64,000 nt of DNA, taken from the NCBI GenBank assembly GCA_963795245.1, contig CAWCHA010000005.1, forward strand, positions 1,178,001-1,242,000. Direction: 5' to 3'. Under the pieces are notes generated by a model that ran no database searches, was not told the origin of the DNA, and saw only the letters and a program-made list of their open reading frames with translations. Source of the stretch: JAIQFF01 sp963795245. Its GTDB lineage: Bacteria; Acidobacteriota; Terriglobia; Terriglobales; Acidobacteriaceae. The position numbers were made by a program, and so were the translations under genes. Shown here one piece after another: positions 49,942 through 57,992 of this stretch. Each line of letters starts with the position of its first letter. Within the stretch, counting starts at the first letter, position 1.

Positions 49942-49970
49942 GTAGGGGCGGACGCCTCTTCCGCCCCTAC
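49942..49970. repeat. Perfect GC hairpin (family F)
   Basis: GTAGGGGCGG and CCGCCCCTAC form a ten-base-pair stem with a nine-base loop (ACGCCTCTT), 16 bases after the ferritin-like gene and before the convergent PilZ gene. It is a terminator-like hairpin without a T-run. Confidence 0.6.
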
Positions 49971-49985
49971 GTGGTTCGGGATAAT

Positions 49986-50333
49986 TTAAGCAGACGGGAA
50001 AGTTTTGCTTTGGAACTGTGCGCTCAAGCGTGAGAGCTGTTGGCGATCTTCGGATCGATCGGAAAGAAATTCGACTCCGTACAGGTAGACACTCCGGTTG
50101 CGAACTTTTCCGCGAACCCTGACCGGCTCATTGCCGTTGGGACTTTTGAATTCGACATTGATGTGACTTCCCACCGGCAGGTTCGCAGCCGCGAAAAGAC
50201 AAATGCCACCCTCGCTGAACTGGACGCCGCGTCCGTTGACCACGGTCTTGTCAGGAGCCTGGTCGACCACCACACGCACTGACGCCTTAAACGGATAACG
50301 CTGCCAGCGCCGACGATTTGCCTGTTGCTCCAT
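49986..50333 (-). CDS. PilZ domain protein, 115 aa
   Basis: A small single-domain PilZ protein. The N-terminal RRRWQRYPFKASVRV contains the R-x-x-x-R region that binds cyclic di-GMP (RRRWQRY). The second motif (D/N)xSxxG appears only as FSEGGICLFAA (S-E-G-G), followed by LPVGSHINVEFKSP and VRVRGKVRNRSVYLYGVEF. So c-di-GMP binding is likely but the second motif is slightly degenerate. A diguanylate cyclase is encoded at 54.4 kb, though not adjacent. It is a single gene, with the ATG at 50333. Confidence 0.85.
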   Translation of the reverse strand: MEQQANRRRWQRYPFKASVRVVVDQAPDKTVVNGRGVQFSEGGICLFAAANLPVGSHINVEFKSPNGNEPVRVRGKVRNRSVYLYGVEFLSDRSEDRQQLSRLSAQFQSKTFPSA

Positions 50334-50496
50334 CCTGTCCCAACTTCCTGAAATCTGTTGGCTGGCAGTGTTCGTCGATTGAAAACACTGCGTCCCCGAG
50401 GTTCGCCAGTTTCAAACTCTAGTGCAGTGGGATGACGCGCGAAAGTTACCGTGGTACAGCCTACTCATGGACGAGCGTGGCTTCCAGTCGCTCGAG

Positions 50497-50620
50497 TGGG
50501 GACAACCGCCCTCGGTTGTGCCGTGTAGTGAGCACAGCTCGCCCGAAATCGAGGGTTCAGATTGCGGCACAAATCTCGCGGAGCTTCGCTCCGCCCGGAC
50601 AACCGAGGGCGGTTGTCTCC
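50497..50620. repeat. GGACAACCG inverted element (family B)
   Basis: GTGGGGACAACCGCCCTCGG and TTGT at the left, CCGGACAACCGAGGGCGG and TTGTCTCCAC at the right. Between them is GCGGAGCTTCGCTCCGC. It is the cleanest family-B copy, lying 20 bases before the stop of the alcohol dehydrogenase gene. The rest of the 50334-50640 gap holds nothing recognisable. Confidence 0.7.
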
Positions 50621-50640
50621 ACGCGACCCGTGCCTGCGCT

Positions 50641-51663
50641 CTAGGGATTCACCACAACTTTGCCGAACATCTGGCTGTTCTCCAGGTATTCGTGGGCAGC
50701 GCGAGTTTCGTTTAGCGGGAATGCCCGATCCACTACAGGCTTGAGACGTCCAGCAAAAATGTGGCTCAGAACTTCGTGTAATTCCGACATCGTTCCCATG
50801 TACGAACCCAGAAGCGAGAGCTGGCGTGAAAACAAAAATCGTAAATCGATGCGGGCATCAAACCCCGTGGTAGCGCCGCAGGTGACGAGAGTGCCTCCGG
50901 GTTTGAGACACTTCATGCTTTCATTCCACGTCGCTGTACCGACGTGTTCGATCCCGATGTCCACGCCTTCCTTGTTAGTCAGCTTGCGCACTTCTTCGGA
51001 GATCTTCTGCTGGTAATGATTGATGACGTAATCAGCTCCTAGGGCCAGCGCCTTTTCCATTTTCGTCTCACTGCCGGCGGTAGCGATCACGCGCGCGTGA
51101 AACAATTTGGCAACCTGAATTGCGGCGATGCCGACACCGGAGCTGGCGCCCAGCACCAGCACGGTTTGTCCCGGCCGAATGCGTCCTCGTTCCACCAGCA
51201 TGTGCCACGCCGTAGTGAACACCAGCGGCACGCTGGCAGCCTGATTGAAGTCCAGGTCGTTGGGGATCGGGATCACATTCACGGCCGGGACAGCGATCAG
51301 TTCGCAATTGCCGCCGTCGACGCGATTGCCAAAAACCGTAAACTCCGGGCACTGATTCTGAAGTCCGGCGACGCACTTCGCGCAGCGATTGCAGAAGTGC
51401 ATGGGCGCCAGCAGAACTCTTTGGCCGGGTTTGAAACCCGTGACGTATTCTCCGACTTCGGCAATCTCTCCGGCGATATCCGCCCCAAGAATGTGCGGCA
51501 GATTCACTCCGGGCAGACCTTTGCGAATCCACAGATCGATGTGATTCAGGGCGCACGCTTTGACGCGGACCAGCACCTGGTCCTGGCGCAGCTTGGGATT
51601 CGGAACGTCTTCGTACCGTAAAACCTCCGGACCCCCGAATTCATGGATGCGAACGGCTTTCAT
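50641..51663 (-). CDS. Zinc-dependent alcohol dehydrogenase/quinone-oxidoreductase-type MDR protein, 340 aa
   Basis: A medium-chain dehydrogenase/reductase. The N-terminal RIHEFGGPEVLRYEDVP is of the quinone-reductase type. However, a structural-zinc-like cysteine cluster is present (FCNRCAKCVAGLQNQC, CxxCxxCx7C) and the catalytic region is ACALNHIDLWIRKG with LGADIAGEIAEVG. The nucleotide motif is VLVLGASSGVGIAAIQ. The catalytic zinc Cys of classical alcohol dehydrogenases is replaced by ALNHID, so it may act on enones or quinones with NADPH. The ATG at 51663 has GGAGG six bases upstream. The substrate is unknown. Confidence 0.87.
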   Translation of the reverse strand: MKAVRIHEFGGPEVLRYEDVPNPKLRQDQVLVRVKACALNHIDLWIRKGLPGVNLPHILGADIAGEIAEVGEYVTGFKPGQRVLLAPMHFCNRCAKCVAGLQNQCPEFTVFGNRVDGGNCELIAVPAVNVIPIPNDLDFNQAASVPLVFTTAWHMLVERGRIRPGQTVLVLGASSGVGIAAIQVAKLFHARVIATAGSETKMEKALALGADYVINHYQQKISEEVRKLTNKEGVDIGIEHVGTATWNESMKCLKPGGTLVTCGATTGFDARIDLRFLFSRQLSLLGSYMGTMSELHEVLSHIFAGRLKPVVDRAFPLNETRAAHEYLENSQMFGKVVVNP

Positions 51664-51769
51664 CGAATCCTCCGATAGCAATTCAAACTAGCACAAGACC
51701 ACGATGACGGTTGTGAGCAGACCGGTCTCCTCTGCCGCCACCTCTGGTGCAGTCCTTAATTCCACTTAG

Positions 51770-51870
51770 GTTTCTTTGCGTTCCTGGCGGAATTCTTTGC
51801 GAACTTTGCGGTTTAGAGTTTCGTCCTTTGTGGATCGCTGGCAAGATCAAAATCTTTAACCTCAAAGGTC
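51770..51870. repeat. Iterated CTTTGCG/GCAAAG-word palindrome (family E)
   Basis: TTTCTTTGCGTTCCTGGCGG, AATTCTTTGCGAACTTTGCG and GTCCTTTG are followed by the inverted words CCTCAAAGGTCGCAAAT. The unit begins about 107 bases upstream of the alcohol dehydrogenase start and ends about 80 bases before xdhC, in a divergent gap. Confidence 0.6.
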
Positions 51871-51951
51871 GCAAATACTTTTGAAGCCAAGACGCTACCG
51901 GGGTTCTCCCATGATTGACTTACCGTATTCACCGACTGATAATCGGCTGCG

Positions 51952-52818
51952 ATGGACATTTACGAGGAGATCGTCAAGCTGCGGCGCGAGGGGCGGCGGG
52001 GGGCGGTAGCGACCATCGTCAACGTGCGTGGTTCGATTCCCTCGTTCAAGACCGCCAAGATGCTGGTTCGCGACGATGGCTCCATCGCGGGCACGATCGG
52101 CGGGGGCTGCGTTGAGGCGGAGATATGGCAGGCGGCGCGCGAAGTGATGGAAAGCGAGAAACCTCGCACTCTGACTTTCAACCTCAATCAGGACCCGAAA
52201 TACGACACCGGACTGGTCTGCGGCGGTACTCTGGACATCTTCGTTGAGCCGATACTTCCTCCGGCGTCGCTTTATATTTTCGGTGCCGGCCACGTTGCAA
52301 TCAACCTTTACAAGATTGCCGGAAGCGCGGGTTTTGACGTCACTGTGGTCGACGATCGTGAAACTTACGCCAATCGCGAACGTTTTCCCGACGCTAAAGA
52401 AGTTATCGCCGAGGATTTTGAGAAGGCCTTCGCCCGCCTCGCTCCGAGCGAGTCTTCATACCTGGTAATCGTCACCCGCGGACATCGCGACGACATGCGG
52501 GTATTGCGCTGGGCGGTGCAGACCCCGGCACGCTACATCGGAATGATCGGATCCAGGCGCAAGACCATCACCATTTTTCAAGAGCTCACCAGGGAAGGTC
52601 TTGCGCCCGACCTTTTCGAGCGAGTACATGCCCCGGTCGGACTCGATATTGGCGCAGTGACTCCCGAAGAAATTGCAGTGGCTATTACCGCCGAACTCAT
52701 TGCAGCCCGCCGCAACGTGGAACGAGCGCTGCCCCACATGAGCTGGTTCCATTCGCGCAAGCGTAATGAAAATGCTCCCGTCGCTGAAGTTTTGGAAGAA
52801 CCGGAAGAAGAGGTTTAG
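51952..52818 (+). CDS. xdhC: XdhC/CoxI family protein, 288 aa
   Basis: An accessory protein that binds and inserts the molybdenum cofactor for xanthine/carbon-monoxide dehydrogenase-type enzymes. The N-terminal XdhC_CoxI domain (about 1-70) has ATIVNVRGSIPSFKTAKMLV and TIGGGCVEAEIWQAA, with the conserved GGGCVE Cys. The C-terminal Rossmann domain (about 105-250) has YIFGAGHVAINLYKIAG and VIVTRGHRDDMRVLRW. The acidic tail EVLEEPEEEV is free. The ATG at 51952 fits. The next gene is a MobA-like nucleotidyltransferase, the usual partner. No molybdenum hydroxylase structural gene is next to them. Confidence 0.9.
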   Translation: MDIYEEIVKLRREGRRGAVATIVNVRGSIPSFKTAKMLVRDDGSIAGTIGGGCVEAEIWQAAREVMESEKPRTLTFNLNQDPKYDTGLVCGGTLDIFVEPILPPASLYIFGAGHVAINLYKIAGSAGFDVTVVDDRETYANRERFPDAKEVIAEDFEKAFARLAPSESSYLVIVTRGHRDDMRVLRWAVQTPARYIGMIGSRRKTITIFQELTREGLAPDLFERVHAPVGLDIGAVTPEEIAVAITAELIAARRNVERALPHMSWFHSRKRNENAPVAEVLEEPEEEV

Positions 52819-52919
52819 GGGATCAGACGCCGAACGCCCCTCTTCCAGAAGTTCCAGCAACGCCTTTCGCCACACTCGCGATTCATACGCCGGACGTCAA
52901 AGTTTGTTATCTTCCCTAC

Positions 52920-53558
52920 ATGAGCCGGGCGCCCAGTTGGTGCGGAGTGGTTCTTGCTGCGGGAGAGTCGTCGCGCATGGGATCGGATAAAGCTCTGCTG
53001 CCCTGGCCTCCGGTGGCAAAAAATCTGGCGACATCCGGCGAGACTTTTTTGTCAGCTGCCATTCGTTCTCTGAGTTCGGCCACCGATCAGGTGGTGGTTG
53101 TTGTCGGCAAGAATCAGATTGAACTGGCTCCGGTGATCTACGCGACTGGCGGTTCACTCGTACGAAATCCGGCGCCCGAAGGCGGGCAGTTCAGTTCGCT
53201 GCGGATTGGATTGCAGGCAGTGCTGGATCTGGGACGGGACGCCGCCATGATCACGCTGGTGGATCGTCCTCCGGCCGGAACGGTTGTGCTGGGCAGGCTC
53301 CGGGCAGCGTTTGAGGCAGCGCCGTCGGAGGTATGGGCGGTCGTGCCCGAATATGATGGAAGACATGGGCATCCCTTCCTTGCTGGCCGCGAAATGATCG
53401 AAGTGTTTCTGAAGGCGCCGGCGACGGCAACCGGCAGAGATGTAGAACATCAGAACCAGCAACATCTGCTATACGTTCCGGTCGATGACCCGCATGTCGT
53501 CATGAATGTGAATACGCCCGAGGAGTACACAGCGCTGCTGCATCCTCAAACCAGGTAA
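52920..53558 (+). CDS. MobA/MocA-like molybdenum cofactor nucleotidyltransferase, 212 aa
   Basis: A nucleotidyltransferase of the MobA-like (NTP_transf_3) fold. The signature GVVLAAGESSRMGSDKALLPW at residues 9-29 is the LAAGxSxRMGxxK NTP-binding loop. The second block PAPEGGQFSSLRIGLQAVLD is followed by AAMITLVDRPPAGTVVLGRL. The catalytic Asp region reads LVDRPP instead of the usual DQP. Then comes WAVVPEYDGRHGHPFLAGR. This combination is that of MocA-type enzymes, which attach CMP to molybdopterin for the xanthine-dehydrogenase class, consistent with the adjacent xdhC gene. The gap to xdhC is 101 bases. Confidence 0.82.
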   Translation: MSRAPSWCGVVLAAGESSRMGSDKALLPWPPVAKNLATSGETFLSAAIRSLSSATDQVVVVVGKNQIELAPVIYATGGSLVRNPAPEGGQFSSLRIGLQAVLDLGRDAAMITLVDRPPAGTVVLGRLRAAFEAAPSEVWAVVPEYDGRHGHPFLAGREMIEVFLKAPATATGRDVEHQNQQHLLYVPVDDPHVVMNVNTPEEYTALLHPQTR

Positions 53559-53572
53559 TCCCTGCTAAACGA

Positions 53573-54295
53573 ATGAATCCCGAAAACGCGAAATCGACTT
53601 CCCTGTCCACGGCCTCTGAGTTCAAACAATCAGTTCTGCAACTTCAGCCCCGGCTTGCCGTCTTCGATTGTGACGGCACCCTCTGGTCGGGTGACGCCGG
53701 TTTTGGTTTTTTTGATTGGGAACTCAAGCGCGGCCTGGTCGCGGACGATGTTGTGCAATGGGCGCGGGCGCGTTATGTCGATTATCTGGCCGGCAACGTC
53801 AGCGAAGATGATATGTGCGCCGAAATGGTGACCATCAATCGCGGGTTGGCTGTCGCCGACGTGAAGCGCGCCGCCGCGGAGTTTTTCGAAGAGGAAATGA
53901 CAGACGGTTTTTTTCTCGAGATGAAAGACCTGGTTTCAGAGTTACACAAAACAGGTTGCGAAATCTGGGCCGTCTCATCCACCAGCGAATGGGTCATTCA
54001 GGCGGGGATGACGCATTTCGGAATCGCACCCGGCCGGATTCTGGCCGCGGCGGTTGCGGTCGAGGACGGCAAGGTCACGGACCAGGTCATCCGCATCCCT
54101 AGCGGTAAGGGCAAGCCGCTGGCCATCCGCGAAGTGATCGCCCGAACCCCAGACGCCGTGTTTGGAAACTCCGTCTGGGATGCTGACATGCTGGAAATCG
54201 CGCGCCATCCTTTTGCGATTAATCCGACGGCGGAACTATTGACGATCGCCAAGGAGCGCAGTTGGCCGGTGTATCGTCCCGAGACTCTCCGGTAA
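53573..54295 (+). CDS. HAD-IB family phosphatase (SerB-like), 240 aa
   Basis: A haloacid dehalogenase subfamily IB phosphatase. Motif I is RLAVFDCDGTLWSGDAG with the Asp-x-Asp pair. Motif II is EIWAVSSTSEWVIQAG with the Ser. The motif III Lys is probably in PSGKGKPLAI and motif IV in AVFGNSVWDADMLEIA. The C1 cap has a helical EEEMTDGFFLEMKDL. Relatives include phosphoserine phosphatase and phosphoethanolamine/phosphocholine phosphatases. Motif IV lacks the classic GDGxxD (it is GNSVWDADM), so activity or substrate may differ. It lies 14 bases after the MobA-like gene on the same strand, a likely operon. Confidence 0.82.
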   Translation: MNPENAKSTSLSTASEFKQSVLQLQPRLAVFDCDGTLWSGDAGFGFFDWELKRGLVADDVVQWARARYVDYLAGNVSEDDMCAEMVTINRGLAVADVKRAAAEFFEEEMTDGFFLEMKDLVSELHKTGCEIWAVSSTSEWVIQAGMTHFGIAPGRILAAAVAVEDGKVTDQVIRIPSGKGKPLAIREVIARTPDAVFGNSVWDADMLEIARHPFAINPTAELLTIAKERSWPVYRPETLR

Positions 54296-54419
54296 GGCCG
54301 CAACTGGACCGCTGTTCTCCCGCACGACCCGCCCCCTTCGCACAGACACAGTGGACATTTCCCGCTCTGAATTAAGTTCTGTGGAATCTTGCCGATGACA
54401 TCCATGTTGAGCTTTACTT

Positions 54420-55760
54420 ATGCTCGTTCCCCGCGCGAAATCAATCCCGGCATTTGCAGCCGGAATTCTGGCAGTCGTCGGAATCGGAGTATTGGTCGGC
54501 TGGGCTTTCGGGATCGAGCCACTGATGACGGTCTTTCCCGGATTGATCCGGATGAAACCCAACACGGCAGTCGGATTCCTACTTGCCGCTTTGGCCATGC
54601 ACCTGGCGTCGCAACGAAAATTAGCGCCGGTCCAGGCGGTCTGTGCGTCTCTGATCGCTCTACTCGGTGTGGTTACGCTCGCTGAATATCTCTGGAACAT
54701 CAATGCCGGCATCGACCAATTGCTTTTTAACGATTCCGTGCAGGCCCATTTTCCGGGAAGAATGGCTCACATCTCCGCCGTCCACTTTGTTTTGGCCGGC
54801 ATTATGCTCTATCCCGTTCGCTTCCGTCGGGGTCAAAGACTTGTCGACGCGCTCGCCTTGCTGGTTTCTTTCGGTTCAAGTGTCGCCATGGTCGGCTATC
54901 TTTACGGAGTTCCGCTGCTTTACGGGTCAATCCGCTATACCGCAATGGCCATTCATACCGGGGTTTCTTTCCTGGTGTTGTCGCTGGGCTTTTTGTTTAT
55001 TCCAAAGGCCCACGGATTGGTTCGCGTTTTCCATGCGCGGACTGCCGGAGGACTTGTAGCGCGCCGCCTTATACCAGCCGCCGTGCTGATTCCGATCCTG
55101 GTCGGGGCCGGGTTCGTTCGATTCAACTTTGGCCAACTCCGCCTGGGCATCGTGTGCATTGTGGTCTGCAATGTATTGCTGTTTGTGGGCGCGATCTGGA
55201 CCCTGGCGCGCACCCTGGACAAATCGGAAATAGAGCGCGGAATGGCGGAGCACGCTTCCGAAATCGACGCCCTCACCGGAATCCGCAACCGGCGATATCT
55301 CGACCGGCGATTGCAAGAGGAGATTCAACGTTCCGTCCGGCACTCGCGGCGTACTTGCCTCATTTTGTTTGACATCGACCACTTCAAGAATCTCAACGAC
55401 CGATTCGGCCATCTGGCCGGGGACGAAGTGCTGCGGGTGATTTCCCAGGCTTGCGCCTCGAGCCTGCGCGCCAGCGATGTGATCTGCCGCTACGGAGGGG
55501 AGGAGTTCGCCGTCATCGCACCTGAAACCTACGGGGAGGACGCGATGGTGTTGGCAAAAAAACTTCGAACGCTGGTAGCTCTTCTTTGCTTCGAGAAGGC
55601 GGCGGTGCAGGTCACGATCAGCCTGGGCGTGGTCGAGATCGGCAGCGCTCCGATTTCTTCAGACGCCACGATCGCGGCCGCCGACGAGGCCCTGTATGCG
55701 GCCAAGAGACAAGGCCGGAATCGCGAGTGCCTGTACGGCGAAGTGGAAGCCCTGGTCTAA
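54420..55760 (+). CDS. Membrane diguanylate cyclase (GGDEF domain), 446 aa
   Basis: Makes the second messenger cyclic di-GMP. The N-terminal part (about 1-275) has around eight hydrophobic helices (for example FAAGILAVVGIGVLVGWAFG and LVDALALLVSFGSSVAMVGY) forming a membrane sensor region of the MASE type. The GGDEF domain (about 285-446) shows DALTGIRNRRYLDRRL, LILFDIDHFKNLNDRFGH, the active site YGGEEFAVIAPE with a GGEEF, and the inhibitory-site RxxD as RASD five residues before it. Both the catalytic and the feedback site look intact. The sensed signal is unknown. A PilZ receptor is encoded at 50 kb. Confidence 0.92.
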   Translation: MLVPRAKSIPAFAAGILAVVGIGVLVGWAFGIEPLMTVFPGLIRMKPNTAVGFLLAALAMHLASQRKLAPVQAVCASLIALLGVVTLAEYLWNINAGIDQLLFNDSVQAHFPGRMAHISAVHFVLAGIMLYPVRFRRGQRLVDALALLVSFGSSVAMVGYLYGVPLLYGSIRYTAMAIHTGVSFLVLSLGFLFIPKAHGLVRVFHARTAGGLVARRLIPAAVLIPILVGAGFVRFNFGQLRLGIVCIVVCNVLLFVGAIWTLARTLDKSEIERGMAEHASEIDALTGIRNRRYLDRRLQEEIQRSVRHSRRTCLILFDIDHFKNLNDRFGHLAGDEVLRVISQACASSLRASDVICRYGGEEFAVIAPETYGEDAMVLAKKLRTLVALLCFEKAAVQVTISLGVVEIGSAPISSDATIAAADEALYAAKRQGRNRECLYGEVEALV

Positions 55761-55778
55761 AGCGCTACTTCTGGAGTT

Positions 55779-56132
55779 CTAAAAATTCTTAAGGACGGCA
55801 GTCAGCGTGTCCAGCGCCAGGTGACTGGCGTGCACGGAAGCCTGCGGCAGACCGCCGATCGCTTGCACCAGTTCTTCCCGCCGCAAGTGGCGGGCTTCCG
55901 CGACGGTTCTGCCCCGAACCAGTTCTGTCAGCAGTGAAGCGCAGGCCATGGCGGAAACGCATCCCTGCGACAGAAATCGTATGTCTTCAACGCGGCCATC
56001 CCGGACCCGCACAGTGAGTTTCAGTACATCGCCACAAGCGGGGTTTTCGATCTGCGCGGAGGCGTCGGGATTTGTCACCTCGCCGGCGTTTCGCGGATGT
56101 TCGAAGTGATCGAGGACCTGGGCAGAGTACAT
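55779..56132 (-). CDS. NifU/IscU-like Fe-S scaffold protein with a missing third cysteine, 117 aa
   Basis: A short NifU N-terminal/IscU-fold protein, on which Fe-S clusters are built. The first ligand Cys is in IENPACGDVLKLTV and the second in LSQGCVSAMACASLLTELV, the usual positions, with the family Asp in CGD. The third ligand, which IscU carries in HCSILAEDA, is replaced by Ala here (VHASHLALDT). One extra Cys occurs in the helix after the second ligand (SAMACAS). The ATG at 56132 starts at MYSAQVLDHFEHPRNAG, the normal family N-terminus. Cluster assembly may therefore use an unusual ligand set or a different function. Confidence 0.85.
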   Translation of the reverse strand: MYSAQVLDHFEHPRNAGEVTNPDASAQIENPACGDVLKLTVRVRDGRVEDIRFLSQGCVSAMACASLLTELVRGRTVAEARHLRREELVQAIGGLPQASVHASHLALDTLTAVLKNF

Positions 56133-56159
56133 CGAAAAGATTGTAACGTGAGAAATCAA

Positions 56160-56229
56160 CCACAGAGGACACGGAGGAACACGTAATCAAATCCAGGTTG
56201 GTCTGTGTGTCCTCTGTGTCCGCCGTGGG
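56160..56229. repeat. Iterated CACAGAGGAC-word palindrome (family E-like)
   Basis: CCACAGAGGACACGGAGGAA at the left and GTGTGTCCTCTGTGTCCG, ending CCGTGGG, at the right are inverted copies 30 bases apart. It lies between the NifU-like gene and the Dabb gene. Confidence 0.65.
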
Positions 56230-56244
56230 TAAGACTGATTGAGA

Positions 56245-56538
56245 TCAAATCGAATCTTCGAAATCCACTTCGATCGCTTCGATCAGCGGAATCAGCCAGC
56301 TCAGCAGCTTCTGATGGATAGGGTGGGGTCCATAAGCATCCAGGGCCGCCTGGTCGGCGAACTTCATTACTCCTCCCAGTTCGTAACCCTGTCCGCGAGG
56401 AGAAACGTTAAGCCCGACGGAAGTTTCCAGAAGGCCCGGAATCTGCCCTTGCAACTTTCGTATTTCGGTAATGACTTCCTGTTTTCGTTCGTCCGAAACA
56501 CCCGGCTTCCAGCGAAAGGCAAACATGTGAATGAACAT
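56245..56538 (-). CDS. Dabb (stress-responsive A/B barrel) family protein, 97 aa
   Basis: A small dimeric alpha+beta barrel protein. The N-terminal MFIHMFAFRWKPGVSDERKQ, the helix VITEIRKLQGQIPGLLETSV, the GQGYELGGVMKFADQAALDA stretch and the C-terminal PHPIHQKLLSWLIPLIEAIE are the full Dabb pattern (H-x-V/F-x-x-x-W/F-x..GxDFxxxxxFxDxxAL). Function in bacteria is mostly unknown; some act as monooxygenases or cyclases. There is no signal peptide. The ATG at 56538 fits. Confidence 0.85.
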   Translation of the reverse strand: MFIHMFAFRWKPGVSDERKQEVITEIRKLQGQIPGLLETSVGLNVSPRGQGYELGGVMKFADQAALDAYGPHPIHQKLLSWLIPLIEAIEVDFEDSI

Positions 56539-56636
56539 GATGGCGTGAAATCCTCCGCGAAATTGTAACGGGTGGCTGGCGATTGTGTAAAAATCCCGAC
56601 TTTCAAAAGCAGAAAGTCACGGCCGAGAACTGTACG

Positions 56637-57471
56637 ATGGAGCTTATGACGCCTGACGACACGCCGCAGCGGATCGTGTGCCTCCAGCCCAGCGCCACGG
56701 TGATCCTGAACGCGATTGGCAGATCTGGACCGGATCGTTGCCTGCACGAAATATTGCGCCGACGTCTGTCCTGAGGTCGCGAAGAGCGGACGCCTGATCA
56801 TCGCCGATTCGTGGACTGCCCAGAGCCAGGAGATACTCGAGGCGCGTCCCGACCTGGTGATCGCCGCGGTTCCTTACCAGGAGAAAGCGGTGGTGGAAAT
56901 ACTGAAAGCCGGAGTCCGCTTTCTCGGACTGGCGCCCAAAACTCTGGCGGATATTTACACCGACATTGCGACCATCGCCGGATGCGTCGGCGCCAGCGAG
57001 CGCGGGCAGGCTGTGATTGCCGAGATGCAACGGGAGATCGAGAGCATTCGCGAGCGACAGCGGGATTTGCTTGGAAATGGCAAGAAACGGCCTCTCGTGT
57101 TCTGCGAAGAGTGGGGCAAACCGCTGATCGCTTCGCAGCGCTGGGTAGCAGAGCTGGTCGAGGCCGCAGGCGGAACTTTTATGGGCGAGCCAGGCGCCCA
57201 CGCCTCGGCAGAATCAGTCCTGGCACAAAACCCGGACGTCATCGTAGCTGCATGGTGCGGCGCCGGCGACCGCGTGCCGCTGAAGAAGATTGTGCACGAC
57301 CGTGGATGGGAACGCGCGCGTGCAGTGCAGGATGGAAGAGTCTATTGTGTCCGCGACGAACAGTTGAACACTCCGGCGCCAACGCTGGTCCAAGGACTCA
57401 AGGCATTGGCTGCGGCAATTCATCCAGGTTCTTTTCCACAACCTGAGGGTCTAAGATGTATCACCGAGTAA
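56637..57471 (+). pseudogene. Cobalamin-binding/ABC substrate-binding-type protein interrupted by a frameshift
   Basis: The first frame (ATG 56637 or 56646) reads QRIVCLQPSATVILNAIGR and then continues out of frame. The second frame picks up at DLDRIVACTKYCADVCPEV and runs to 57471 (SGRLIIADSWTAQSQEILEA, then RPDLVIAAVPYQ). Homologous proteins read ...AIG-x-LDRVVACTKYC continuously. One surplus base near 56721 (the A after ATTGGC) explains the break. The joined product would be a BtuF/FecB-like cobalamin-binding fold protein without signal peptide (about 278 residues), as annotated in many Acidobacteria. It may be a sequencing error, a recent mutation or a recoding site. The sequence alone cannot decide. 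Confidence 0.75.
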
Positions 57472-57484
57472 TCGATTTCACCTT

Positions 57485-57976
57485 ATGTCTCCTGCCACCA
57501 TTGCCGAAGTCCAAAGCGAAATTGACCGCATCGGTCAGGCGGCCGGTTCCGTGGAAGATTTCATGTGGGAAACTGTCAAGCTGCTGCATGACCGGATGCT
57601 CAAATACAACTGGGTTGGCTTCTACATGCTGGACGACAAATCGCCCAGCTCCCAACCACGCATGCTGGCCCTGGGGCCGTTTCAGGGAGCCATGACGCCC
57701 CATACCCGAATTCCTCTCAACCAGGGTATTTGCGGCGCGGCCGCCACCAAGGGCAAAACCATCGTGGTAGACGACGTGAACCTCGATAATCGTTACCTGG
57801 CTTGTTCGACGGAAACCAAATCTGAAATCGTGGTGCCGGTTTTTGTTCACGGCAAAGTAGTCGGGGAACTCGACATCGACAGCCACTTCCCGGCGGCTTT
57901 CGGCGACGATGATCGCAAGCTGGTGGAGTATTGCGCCTCGCTGGTGGGTAAGCAGCTGGAAAAACTGCCCGGATGA
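57485..57976 (+). CDS. GAF domain protein, free methionine-R-sulfoxide reductase-like, 163 aa
   Basis: A single GAF domain of the fRMsr (YebR/MsrC) type, which reduces free methionine-R-sulfoxide with a Cys-based mechanism and thioredoxin. The family order is visible: VGFYMLDDKSPSSQPRMLAL, the GPFQGAMTPHTRIPLNQGIC block with its Cys, AAATKGKTIVVDDVNLDNRY, a second Cys in LACSTETKSEIVVPVFVHGK, and VVGELDIDSH. The Cys in GIC and the Cys in LAC correspond to two of the three conserved Cys of E. coli fRMsr. The third (in the loop before them) is absent. So it is likely a reductase, but activity is not assured. It starts 13 bases after the frameshifted gene. Confidence 0.82.
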   Translation: MSPATIAEVQSEIDRIGQAAGSVEDFMWETVKLLHDRMLKYNWVGFYMLDDKSPSSQPRMLALGPFQGAMTPHTRIPLNQGICGAAATKGKTIVVDDVNLDNRYLACSTETKSEIVVPVFVHGKVVGELDIDSHFPAAFGDDDRKLVEYCASLVGKQLEKLPG

Positions 57977-57992
57977 TCGAAACGCGGCTCCG

